This document shows positions 1 through 8,150 of a stretch of DNA of 64,000 nt, one piece after another. The stretch spans positions 1 through 64,000 of the forward strand of contig CAWBSY010000021.1 in assembly GCA_963791575.1 (NCBI GenBank), read 5' to 3'. Below the pieces are notes generated by a model. The model was not told the DNA's origin. It did no database searches and saw only the letters and a program-made list of their open reading frames with translations. Every line of letters begins with the position of its first letter. Positions within the stretch are counted from its first letter, which is position 1. This stretch comes from JAOAPG01 sp963791575 (lineage in GTDB: Bacteria; Acidobacteriota; Terriglobia; Terriglobales; Acidobacteriaceae). The position numbers and the translations under genes were made by a program.

Positions 1-51
1 CACCACTATAAACTATTCATAATAAAGATGTTATTAAAACATAGAGAAAAT

Positions 52-91
52 CGTACAATAAACGTACAATGGGTTCGGCAAAGGAGCCGAA
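52..91 (+). promoter_or_regulatory. Leader of the integrase gene: helical-phase repeat and RBS-sequestering hairpin
   Basis: CGTACAAT occurs twice, at 52-59 and 63-70, exactly 11 bp apart, so both copies lie on the same DNA face. TTCGGC (74-79) and GCCGAA (86-91) form a perfect 6-bp stem whose 6-nt loop carries most of the ribosome-binding site AAGGAG (81-86), 8 nt before the ATG at 95. The sequence is seen directly. Binding of a protein to the repeat and control of integrase translation by the hairpin are inferences. Confidence 0.4.
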
Positions 92-94
92 TTC

Positions 95-1308
95 ATGCTC
101 TCTGTTTATTCCCGCCACTATCCTCCCTGCCCTTCGAACGACATCAATTACAGACGTTGTCGCTGTCCCAAATGGATTAACGGTCGGCTGGGTTCTGATG
201 GTGCTTTCCTTCGGCGGAGCGCCAAGACTCGTAGTTGGGAAAAAGCCGAAGATTACAAACGCAAGCTGGAAGAGGAATATGAGGCGAAACAGAAAGGGCT
301 GGAGGAGGCCACTCGCCCGGAACCTACAGTCCTCACCATTAAAGAATCGGTGACGCGATTTCTCAAAAGCAAGCGCAACGAGAATCTGGCCGACTCCACT
401 CTCGACAAGCTGACGACGATCTTCGAGAAACAATTCCTGGGCTGGGCCAACTCAGCTCGGTTCACACACCTCCCTGAGATAACAACTGCAGAGCTGGAAG
501 ACTTCCGTGATACTTGGACCGACGGACCTCTTGCGAAGAAAAAGAAACAAGAACGTTTGATCGGTTTTTTTTATTACTGTTTACGTCTCGGCTGGATCAA
601 GTCCAACCCTGCTGTGCTGTTGGGTCGAATCAGAGCCGATGGTCCTCCTACGGATTACTTCCCTGCGGCCGAGTTCGACAAGATCATGGACGCAACTTAC
701 ATCTATCAGCCCAAAGGCTGGCTGGAATGCAGAAATCAAGCGACCCGGCTTCGCATTCTCACGTTACTGATGCGTTGGAGTGGACTCGCAATCAGGGATG
801 CTGTCACCTTGGAACGGCGCCGGCTAAATGAACACGGCGAATTGTTTCTATATCGTGCCAAAACCGGCAGCCCTGTCTATGTTCCTCTCCCCCGGATGTA
901 GCGGAGTCCCTCCGAAACATTCCGCCCGGCCCCACCCCTAACCCGCGCTACTTCTTTTGGACCGGTAACGGGTCGCCTAAATCCGTGGTTGGCAATTGGC
1001 AGCGAAGCTTCCGGCGGCTTTTCAAGATTGCCAATCTGCGCCGTGATGATGGCTCGCCAAAGCGTTGCCATCCGCACATGCTTCGGGACACATTCGCGGT
1101 CGAGATGCTACTAGCCGGCGTGCCGCTGGAGCAGGTCTCAATCTTGCTCGGACACAAGAGCGTGAAGATCACGGAGAAGCACTATGCTCCCTGGGTCAAG
1201 GCTCGTCAGGAACAGCTCGCAGCCAACGTTCGCAAAGCGTGGAGTGTACTACATACGGCCAACAAACCGACAAAAGCTAACTCGCGGAAGCGTGTGAAGA
1301 GCGCTTGA
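95..1308 (+). pseudogene. Tyrosine recombinase (phage-type integrase), frameshifted
   Basis: This is a site-specific DNA recombinase of the tyrosine recombinase family, which cuts and rejoins att sites of a mobile element. The N-terminal region is rich in Cys and Arg (residues about 10-30), followed by a core-binding helical domain and a catalytic domain. Catalytic residues are recognisable: Arg in GLAIRDAVTL, Lys in YRAKTGSP, then in the second frame HMLRDTFA, LGHKSVKITEKHY with the box II His and the nucleophile Tyr. The reading frame is lost at a run of five C (889-893). The first frame ends at 901 and the second continues to 1308. Adding one C restores a continuous protein of about 400 residues, with the junction reading PLPPDVAESL. 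It is either a recent pseudogene or a homopolymer sequencing error. A small HTH gene lies convergently downstream, as is common beside integrases. Family assignment is firm; activity is doubtful. Confidence 0.88.
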
Positions 1309-1342
1309 TGCGATTGCTCTTCCAGCTTTGCAGCTTTGACTT

Positions 1343-1633
1343 CTAGCTTGCCCTGCATAACTTTCGATGAACGCGCTGCAGAACACTCTCAGGCACACGC
1401 AAGGTCCGATATCCGCGCTTGTGCAATTTTTCTTCTGTGCTCCAGTGGATTACACCTGATTCCCTTTCAAATATTTTGCGAACGGTCTTCTCGCTGAGTG
1501 CCCAGAGCTTGGCAATCTCAATCACCGAGTAGTGCTTTTCGCGAGCTAGTTCCACCGCCGGCGTAGCCGAAGGACCGGAAACCGTGTGGAGGGCATGGGA
1601 GGACCCGGCTGGTTTTCGAGCGAATTCGGACAT
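1343..1633 (-). CDS. Small helix-turn-helix DNA-binding protein beside integrase
   Basis: A 96-residue basic protein with a helix-turn-helix of the excisionase/MerR-like kind: the segment HYSVIEIAKLWALSEKTVRK is a clear HTH, followed by FERESGVI and a wing-like RYRTLRVPESV stretch. Proteins of this shape commonly sit beside integrases and may act as excisionase or directionality factor. I chose the ATG at 1633 because GGAG lies 7 nt upstream (1641-1644). A longer form from 1696 would add 21 unremarkable residues. It faces the integrase tail to tail with a 34-bp gap. The HTH is seen; the role in excision is inferred from family and context. Confidence 0.75.
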   Translation of the reverse strand: MSEFARKPAGSSHALHTVSGPSATPAVELAREKHYSVIEIAKLWALSEKTVRKIFERESGVIHWSTEEKLHKRGYRTLRVPESVLQRVHRKLCRAS

Positions 1634-2080
1634 GGCATGACTCCAACCATTGCTTCGTTGTTCACTAACTTGATTCCACCTGCTTTGATTGTCCAATGAA
1701 TTCTCGGGCGAGAGCTATTCCCAACAGGAATAGCTGGCTGAAAGCAACCACTCCCAAAGCCGCTTTGGGCGGGCCTCTGGCCCGGCGATTCCTAGGCCGA
1801 CTACATGCACCTCCTGCCCAAGGCCTTACGGGACTGACATCACAGGAAGGGTTCGACGTTTGTAGAGGTTGTAGGGCGCGGTGAAATCCGTTCTTGCCTG
1901 GCTCTTTATCCAGAGCCCAGACGGAGCGCGGGGAAGGAATCTCGCAAGAAATCGTACAAAAGTTCGGTAAAGAAGGTGGAGGTCCAGACAGCAAATCGCC
2001 TCTGACCGGAGGTACTCCCGACCGAGAGACGCTGTCCTGTCAACGGCGGGCTCCGGGTTTGCCTTCTTGATGCGGACAAC
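1634..2080. other. Gene-free stretch with two small hairpins and an att-like repeat
   Basis: I see no convincing gene here; the short open frames lack family resemblance and ribosome-binding sites. Two adjacent hairpins are present: CCCAAAG-ccg-CTTTGGG at 1753-1769 and GGGCC-tct-GGCCC at 1771-1783, without a T run. At 1953-1975 there is an imperfect copy of the integrase leader (CGTACAA, GTTCGG and AAAG blocks in the same order as at 63-84). This may be the right end of a small integrated unit or a decayed second leader. Confidence 0.35.
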
Positions 2081-3031
2081 TCAGGCGGACAGCGATAATT
2101 TCATTTGCTTTGGCAACCGACGCTCGTAAGCGTATCGCCGGAGGAAGGCCCGCACAAACTCGTTTGCCAATCGTGAATCATTGTCGGTTCTCATAATCAC
2201 ACACGTCTCAAAACACAATGAAGAATGAGATAGCGGCCTTATGACCACACCCTCGGTGCGAAAGCCAGTGGCTGAAGGTTTTGGGAGGATAGCGACACCA
2301 ACCCGCTCGGATACCAAGTGAAATGCCTGTTGCGGCGTGATAATGTCGTGCGCGTGTTTGGGAGCGATTCCTTCCCGTCGTGCTGTTTCTATGATCGCAT
2401 CTTGAATAACGGAATGAACCTGTCGTGCGGACAAGATCCATTCATCGTTTTCCAGGTCTTGGAGCACTGGGTTTTCTTTCTGAGCAGCTACATGGGTCTC
2501 CGGGAGAACCGCATAGATCGGCGTCAAAGCAAATGGCACCGCAGTGATCTGGGAGTTCTCCGGGGGTGCCGTCACCAACGCGAGATCGAGTTCACCTGCC
2601 AGCACACCCCGCACCAACTCGATTGAGAACTGACTGCTCAGCCGAATGCTGAGCTTGGGATACAGGGGGAGATGAATCGCAAGAAGGGTCGAAACCCAGC
2701 TTTGGTCGGCGTCGGGCAAGTGCCCAATAATCAAAACGCTTTCTGCTCCGTCATGGACCGTCCGCGCAAGGTGAACAGCCCGTTCTATATGCAAGAGCGA
2801 AGAACGCGCCTCTTCGACGAAGACCCTCCCGGCGTCGGTTAGCTCTACACGGAGAGCGCGTCGATTGTCGCGGTTGAACAGCCGAAATCTATGCTCTTCC
2901 TCTATCTCGGTGATTTGTCTGCTGAGAGCGGGCTGGGTAATGTGCAGTCTATGAGCGGCCCGTGTGAAGTTTAGTTCTTCGGCCAAAACAATGACTGCGT
3001 GCAAGTGCCGGACTTCGAGATTGGGGAACAT
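2081..3031 (-). CDS. LysR-family transcriptional regulator
   Basis: A 316-residue regulator of the LysR family, which binds DNA as an oligomer and responds to a small effector. The N-terminal winged HTH covers residues about 5-65 (LNFTRAAHRLHITQPALSRQ is the canonical HTH, ending in LFNRDNRRALRVELTDAG). The C-terminal substrate-binding domain covers about 90-295, with typical motifs LIIGHLPD and LDLALVTAPP. Length is normal for the family. The neighbour upstream (3207-4835) points the same way, 175 bp away, so no divergent target gene is obvious. LysR proteins usually control an adjacent divergent gene, and here none is seen. Ligand unknown. The carboxy end (residues 290-316) is rich in Arg and Lys. 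It is the only complete classical regulator I find in the window. Confidence 0.93.
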   Translation of the reverse strand: MFPNLEVRHLHAVIVLAEELNFTRAAHRLHITQPALSRQITEIEEEHRFRLFNRDNRRALRVELTDAGRVFVEEARSSLLHIERAVHLARTVHDGAESVLIIGHLPDADQSWVSTLLAIHLPLYPKLSIRLSSQFSIELVRGVLAGELDLALVTAPPENSQITAVPFALTPIYAVLPETHVAAQKENPVLQDLENDEWILSARQVHSVIQDAIIETARREGIAPKHAHDIITPQQAFHLVSERVGVAILPKPSATGFRTEGVVIRPLSHSSLCFETCVIMRTDNDSRLANEFVRAFLRRYAYERRLPKQMKLSLSA

Positions 3032-3206
3032 TGCTCAATGCGCCGAGCGGTTGACACCTCGGACCGTTGTCCCGCTAGGCAGCGTATATTCTGATCGTTT
3101 TCTCAACAGTAATAATTTATTTCTTGTTCTTGGCCCGGATTGGGGACAGCAAAAAGCTGAAGAGAATGCGAGAAAGGTTCTTGGCGAAGACTAACGCTTC
3201 GGAATG

Positions 3207-4835
3207 TCAGTTGTTCAAGTTTTGTCCATCTGGTGGAAGATCTTCCGAAACGGCAAGGATGCATAGCTGACCATCGAATTGAATCTTGTCGGCCGAATAC
3301 GCGGTGATCTTGACCTCGCCACACTTAGTGCGAAGCCGAGTGATGACGTTCCGAATTGGTCCGCGTTTGTACAATTGCGCAACCAGCATCGCACGGTCTT
3401 TGGGATCTTCCCAAATCCTCAATTCTCCAGCGGTACGACCGATCAGTTCAGAGCGTGAGTAGCCATAGCGACGCTCAAATGCAGTATTCACATCCAGGAA
3501 TCGTCCCTCATTGACTGTCGTTATGGAAAACGGTATTGGACTGGAACGGAAAACCTTCTGGAATTTGTCCTCCGACACCCGGCGTCCTTGTTCCGAGTGT
3601 TCGAGTGCTTTCTCCGTTTCGCGAAGATCCGTCAACCGCCGCTGAAGTTCTGAACCATAGATTTCGGTACGTTCATAGAGGCGAGAATTTTGGATGGCTG
3701 CAGCGGCGGGGATGGCTAATAACTCTGTCCTCCGGAGGTGATCTTCAGTGAAGGTGTTTGGCTCTGTGTGGCCCACCGAAAGGAGCCCTAGGGTCTGGTG
3801 GGATGCAAGCAGCGGAACGCAAAGCCACGATCGGGTTTCGGTATGACCCTTGAAACTATTCCATTCCCTTTCCTGTTCGGTATCGCCCAGCAAGACGCTG
3901 TTCTGAGCCATTAATATTCGCAACAGGAATGGGGAGTCTGCTGCATCGAGAGTCATCGGATATTCCGGCGCTTCTTTGGGCGCCTCATGTCGCAGTTTCT
4001 CTCGCGCCACAAAAAGTCGCGTGTCGCCCTCGAGGAGCAGCACCCGTGCACACTCACAGGGGACGAGTTCGAGCAAGGATTGAAGCAGCGTGTCGAGGAC
4101 AAAGTCCATCCGAAGATCTGCCGTGAGCGCAAGAGTGGCTTTACTTAGAGCATCAGATTCTGCTCGTGCTGATTCGGCTGTCGCCAGGTGCTCGGCGACC
4201 CTTTCTTCCACTTCCTTCTGTGCCGTGATTTCCTGAGCTGTCCCAACAAGACGGTAGATTTTGTCGGCACTATCCCGTACCGGAAACCCGTGCACCGAAA
4301 GCCAGCGGACTTCGCCGTCGGAGCGCACGATCCGAAATCTTTCATTGAAGTGCCCTGTCTGTGTAGCCTCTCTAAGCTTTGCCAGCACATGAACGCGATC
4401 TTCGGGATGGATGAGGTCTTCGTAAGAAGTCGGATTTTCGAGCAGACTTTGGCATGAACGCCCGGTGATCGTTTCGTAAGCTGCGGTGACGTAGAGGGCT
4501 TCTGTGGTTTCCGCGTCAATCATCCAGAAGATTTCCTGAATGTTGTCTGCCATCTGCTGGAGCCGTTCTTCGGTGTCGAGCTGCACTTCTTGGACGCGCC
4601 GTAAAGATCTGGTATAGAGAACAATAAGAACTGAGAGAACAGCAGCCCCGAAAAGCAGGAGGGCGGAAAAGACGTCGAGAGCTCGAAGGTTTGTTCGGAA
4701 CGCCGCGAGGACCACAACCAGCAAGATAACGCAAACAATTATTGAAACGAACGGCAAACGAGCATAGGTCGATGGGCCCCGGGATTCTCGGCGGGGTGGG
4801 CCAACTCGAGGCATTGCATCTTTAGAAGGCTGCAT
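3207..4835 (-). CDS. Membrane PAS-GAF-PAS sensor protein without output domain
   Basis: A 542-residue signal-sensing protein. Two transmembrane helices lie at about residues 28-50 and 56-75, in a short hairpin with no large periplasmic domain, followed by a linker and a PAS domain (about 90-205, with PAS/PAC features such as RFRIVRSDGEVRWLSVHG). A GAF domain follows (about 225-385, LLELVPCECARVLLLEGD through WLCVPLLASHQTLGLLSVG). After a coiled linker comes a second PAS domain (about 425-535, SSPIPFSITTVNEGRFLDVN). The protein stops there: no HisKA, HATPase, GGDEF, EAL or HTH domain follows. Such architectures usually continue into a kinase, so this one is truncated, works through a partner, or is an adaptor. 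No frame downstream continues into a kinase. Ligand unknown. Confidence 0.85.
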   Translation of the reverse strand: MQPSKDAMPRVGPPRRESRGPSTYARLPFVSIIVCVILLVVVLAAFRTNLRALDVFSALLLFGAAVLSVLIVLYTRSLRRVQEVQLDTEERLQQMADNIQEIFWMIDAETTEALYVTAAYETITGRSCQSLLENPTSYEDLIHPEDRVHVLAKLREATQTGHFNERFRIVRSDGEVRWLSVHGFPVRDSADKIYRLVGTAQEITAQKEVEERVAEHLATAESARAESDALSKATLALTADLRMDFVLDTLLQSLLELVPCECARVLLLEGDTRLFVAREKLRHEAPKEAPEYPMTLDAADSPFLLRILMAQNSVLLGDTEQEREWNSFKGHTETRSWLCVPLLASHQTLGLLSVGHTEPNTFTEDHLRRTELLAIPAAAAIQNSRLYERTEIYGSELQRRLTDLRETEKALEHSEQGRRVSEDKFQKVFRSSPIPFSITTVNEGRFLDVNTAFERRYGYSRSELIGRTAGELRIWEDPKDRAMLVAQLYKRGPIRNVITRLRTKCGEVKITAYSADKIQFDGQLCILAVSEDLPPDGQNLNN

Positions 4836-5174
4836 TCGCCAGTGTGACGACTGTGGATGAACACCGAAATGAGCGCTTATGCGAAACCGTCACAACCACA
4901 GTTCGGGCCGATACTACGCGTCTGCATGCGGTGGGTCAAGAATACGGTATAACTCGCAGTGAGTCACTGGGCGTAATACCAGCAGTGTCGAAGTGGAGAA
5001 TGGCGGGGAGTATCTTAAGACCACTGCAGACGGATACAGCCCAGATAATCTGCTGAGCCTCAATGAGTGCGTTAACTGCAAAATTATTACATGAGCACTG
5101 AAGCTGGGATTTCGCTCCCTTAGCCTGTTTCGCGATATATGACCTTTCATTCAGCAACAGCATGACGATTCGCC
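4836..5174. promoter_or_regulatory. Divergent intergenic region, no gene seen
   Basis: This gap separates two divergently oriented genes (the PAS sensor on the minus strand and the unknown gene starting at 5175), so it should contain both promoters. I do not see a strong -35/-10 pair on either strand. Several short open frames cross it, but they have no family resemblance or ribosome-binding site. Confidence 0.3.
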
Positions 5175-6026
5175 ATGACTGATGACGCCGAAAAACTTGA
5201 AGAGCAAATGACCCATGCACTGACGCGTGGCCATGGGCCGAAGATCGCCCGGTTTGTGCTATCGCTTCTTAGTGGCACCCCGTTCGTGGGTGGAGCGTTC
5301 AGCGGTGCCGCTGGAGCTTGGTCAGAAGCTGAGCAAGACTTCTTTAACAAAATTGCTGCGAGTTGGATGAGAATGCAGCAGGATGAAATCAGAGAAATCG
5401 CAGCCACCGTAGCAGAAGTTCTTTCGCGGCTGGACTTGAATGATGAAGAAGTCCGAAAGCGGCTCGAAAGTCCTGAATATTTACAACTTTTAAAGAAGTG
5501 TTTTCGTGACTGGTCGGCTGCCGAAAGTGAACAGAAGCGCATACTAGTTCGCAATCTGCTGACGAACGCAGCGGTGAATAAAATTTGCACCGACGATGTT
5601 GTGCGTATGTTTGTCCAGTGGATCGCGGACTATTCAGAAATGCATTTCAAGGTCATCCGCTTTGTTTACAAGAATCCAGGCTGCACACGCAATGAGATCT
5701 GGATGGCTGTACACGGTCTTGTAGTAAAAGAAGACTCAGCTGAAGCTGACATGTTCAAGTTGCTAATTCGTGACCTGAGCACAGGTAGTGTCATACGTCA
5801 GCATCGAGAGAAAGATTATTTTGGCAATTGGATTAAAAAGACTCGTCAACCGCGTCGAGGACAGCCTTCTCAAACGTTGAAGTCTGCCTTCGATGGCGAG
5901 GAAGAATACGAATTGACGGAGTTAGGAAAGCAGTTCGTGCGTTATTCGATGGACGAGGTAATGCCGCGAATAGCTGCTTCGACGGCAGAGCAAGGGGAAT
6001 CGGCCAGAGCGTTCGAGGTACTCTGA
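5175..6026 (+). CDS. Unknown protein with hydrophobic N-terminal segment and C-terminal winged-helix-like region
   Basis: I do not recognise this 283-residue protein. Visible features: a short charged N-terminus; a small hydrophobic, glycine-rich segment at about residues 25-50 (FVLSLLSGTPFVGGAFSGAA) ending in a WSEAEQ motif; a long acidic helical stretch at about 50-130 (REIAATVAEVLSRLDL, LKKCFRDWSAAESEQKRI); and from about 150 to 260 a region resembling a winged helix (FKVIRFVYKNPGCTRNEI, later YELTELGKQFVRYS). The latter could be a DNA-binding or protein-interaction domain. It stands alone: divergent from the PAS sensor and tail to tail with the MFS gene. A role in stress, toxin or defence systems is possible from its orphan, accessory setting, but nothing in the sequence demonstrates it. 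Confidence 0.6.
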   Translation: MTDDAEKLEEQMTHALTRGHGPKIARFVLSLLSGTPFVGGAFSGAAGAWSEAEQDFFNKIAASWMRMQQDEIREIAATVAEVLSRLDLNDEEVRKRLESPEYLQLLKKCFRDWSAAESEQKRILVRNLLTNAAVNKICTDDVVRMFVQWIADYSEMHFKVIRFVYKNPGCTRNEIWMAVHGLVVKEDSAEADMFKLLIRDLSTGSVIRQHREKDYFGNWIKKTRQPRRGQPSQTLKSAFDGEEEYELTELGKQFVRYSMDEVMPRIAASTAEQGESARAFEVL

Positions 6027-6292
6027 ACATGGCGCCTCGCAACCGAGGGCTTGGTACGATTTCGAACAGCTCGCTAGCTAAGCCTGTGCTCGTCAAAGGC
6101 CAAAATCGGAGATTCGACTAGCCAACGTGTATGGTACCATCGGTCGATTCCGCACTAGTGTCAGTAGGTTTAGCGAGGAAGAAAAGAAAACGATGCAAGG
6201 CATTTCTGAGAAGGTCTCTTATTTAAGAAGGAAGGCGGCGAAAAGCGTATCGCTGCCGGTGCCGTAGGTGCCAACGACATCTTTGCGGAAGA
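6027..6292. other. Intergenic region, no supported gene
   Basis: A 266-bp gap between convergent genes. A 46-residue basic frame from GTG at 6127 to the stop at 6267, containing FSEEEKKTMQGISEK, has a coding-like composition but no recognisable family and no clear ribosome-binding site, so I do not call it. No terminator hairpin with a T run is evident. Confidence 0.3.
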
Positions 6293-7468
6293 CTAGATGT
6301 CAGGGTATTCTTCTGAGAGGCGAAGTTCTTTCATTGAGGTTGATGCGAAAGCGCTCAACCCGCTCAAGACCACAAGTATCCATAACGCAGCGCGAATGGT
6401 CGAAAGCTGCGCGACAAACCCGATCAGGGGCGGACCGGCAAGGAAGCCCACATAGCCAGCCGTCGTGACTACGGCGAGGCTGGGACCGGGTGCACTGCCT
6501 TCAATGTTACCTGCAGCGGCAAACGTATTGGGAATAATCGTGGCCAGACCTGCTCCAGCGCACGTAAATCCCAACAACGCCCAGGCGGCATTGCCGAACA
6601 ACAAGACGAAGATAAGCCCTGCAGCCGCAAAAAGAGCCCCGTAACATACGAGGTGGCCGCGTCCAAGCTTCCCAGTGAGATAGTCGCCCATCAGGCGACC
6701 TCCAGCCATAGCGCCTGAGAACACTGAATATCCAAGAGCGGCCAATCCTGGCCCGGTGTGGACCGAAGTACGGAGATAAATTGCGCTCCAATCGGCGATC
6801 GCACCTTCAACGAGCATAATCGAAAATGCAAGAAGAGCGAGCGCGCCTAATGGTACAGACCACATAATCGTGCCTCCGGATGCCACTTTCTCGGCGTCCT
6901 CAGGTGCTGAGGGAAGCGGAAGCCACCTGAATGCGAGTATGGACATTGCGGCAAGTGCTATACCGCTGACCCAAAAGTGAATCCCGGTCGGAACCGCACG
7001 TGAAGCAACCAATCCCCCTAACGCAGATCCGGCCATTCCACCCAAGCTGAAGAGGGCGTGGAATGACGACATGATGTGACGCTGGTATCGTTTCTCAATC
7101 ATAACGGCGTGAGTATTCATCGCTACATCCATCGAACCAGCCATCGCCCCATAGAAAAGAAGAGCGACCGACAGTGTTAGGACCGTATTGGATTCGGCAA
7201 TCAAGGGCAGTGCGAGGCCAAAACCCAATGTCGACCCAATCACGATACTCAGACTGCCGAACTTGTTAATGAGCCATCCAGCGGCAGGCATGGCGAGAAC
7301 GGAACCGATTGCCGCCATCATCAACGATCTGCCCAAAACGGCGGGAGAAAGGTGGAGGTGCGCCTGAAAGGCAGGAATCCTTGAAGCCCAGGTTGCAATG
7401 ATCAGTCCGTGGATCAGAAAGATTAAGGACACGCTCACGCGTACCTGTTGGAGGCTGCGTTGCTGCAT
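6293..7468 (-). CDS. MFS transporter, YbjJ/fucose-permease-like
   Basis: A 391-residue major facilitator with about 12 predicted membrane segments, starting with SVSLIFLIHGLIIATWASRI. It resembles the MFS group containing E. coli YbjJ and fucose permeases, inner-membrane proton-coupled carriers; substrate unknown. The ATG at 7468 is preferred because the frame opens directly into the first membrane helix and because it overlaps the stop of the upstream HAD frame in a TGATG junction (translational coupling). A longer frame from 7570 would add 34 residues that shadow the HAD reading frame. In E. coli ybjJ also neighbours a HAD phosphatase gene (ybjI), which supports the pairing. It lies outside the main sugar-acid locus. 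Confidence 0.85.
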   Translation of the reverse strand: MQQRSLQQVRVSVSLIFLIHGLIIATWASRIPAFQAHLHLSPAVLGRSLMMAAIGSVLAMPAAGWLINKFGSLSIVIGSTLGFGLALPLIAESNTVLTLSVALLFYGAMAGSMDVAMNTHAVMIEKRYQRHIMSSFHALFSLGGMAGSALGGLVASRAVPTGIHFWVSGIALAAMSILAFRWLPLPSAPEDAEKVASGGTIMWSVPLGALALLAFSIMLVEGAIADWSAIYLRTSVHTGPGLAALGYSVFSGAMAGGRLMGDYLTGKLGRGHLVCYGALFAAAGLIFVLLFGNAAWALLGFTCAGAGLATIIPNTFAAAGNIEGSAPGPSLAVVTTAGYVGFLAGPPLIGFVAQLSTIRAALWILVVLSGLSAFASTSMKELRLSEEYPDI

Positions 7469-7953
7469 CAATCGGATTCCATCCGATCCGGGCGCCAATT
7501 TGTTGAGCTGTACTGTGAACTTGATTGGCGACAGCGGCCATAACTCGGGACAGGGATGTCGAATCGGCATTCAACTCTTGATGCAGTCTCTTCGACCGTG
7601 TCAAACAGTACAGAGTTAATTCCTAAGCGAGCTGCCGCCTCGACGTTTTCGGCGCGACCATCTAGGTACGAGATGTCTTGCGGGGTCGCTTTGAGTAGTT
7701 CGAGACAATTTCGATAGATCGCCAGCTCCGGCTTTATGGATCCGTAGTCGCAGGAATAAATCAGGTATTCAAATGTAGAGAGGCTCGGAAAGGACTTGGT
7801 CACATGGCGACTGAGTTCGAGCGGCATCTTTGAGCGGTCGCAGCATTCAGAACTCCTCGCGCAGGAATTTATTAGCAATCGACCGGGAACCCGAAAAATG
7901 GCGTGGGAAAACGGCAACATCCTGCCACATCGTCCTTCACAAGGCAAGGACAT
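7468..7953 (-). pseudogene. HAD-superfamily hydrolase, C-terminal remnant
   Basis: Only the C-terminal half of a haloacid dehalogenase-like phosphatase is recognisable, from about SKMPLELSRHV (near 7825) through IYSCDYGSIKPELAIYRNC, then ISYLDGRAENVEAAARLGI and SVLFDTVEE. These match the motif II/III/IV half of HAD-IA phosphatases (Lys in SIKPE). The usual second acidic residue of the final Asp pair is Gly (LDG instead of LDD). The N-terminal nucleophile motif DxDGT and the cap are absent; the region upstream (7954-8150) has stops in all minus-strand frames and no HAD resemblance. The 3' end is intact and coupled to the MFS gene by a TGATG overlap. I read it as a decayed partner gene rather than an active phosphatase. 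Confidence 0.65.
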
Positions 7954-8150
7954 TCGAACAAAGCCAGTGCCCCAGTAATCATGGAACGACTCTCAGTTGC
8001 GGCATATGCGATCAGGTTCTTCTTTGGTGGTTTCGTTCCAGGCGCGTTTTAAAGCGAGGACGATTGACGCCGGCGCTGAAGTGCCGCTCTTGTACGATAC
8101 TCGGCGCAACTTCGAAACCTTCTTAGTCCCTTCGATGAGATGAAGCCCCT

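Noticed and set aside
1..94. tRNA gene as integration site at the left edge
   Set aside because: No cloverleaf or TTCRANNC-type T-loop can be formed from this AT-rich sequence.
1753..1783. Terminator for the LysR gene
   Set aside because: The two hairpins lack a T run on either strand and lie about 300 bp past the LysR stop.
1696..1884. Short plus-strand frame after the integrase module
   Set aside because: 62 codons, no ribosome-binding site, spans the two small hairpins at 1753-1783, no recognisable motif.
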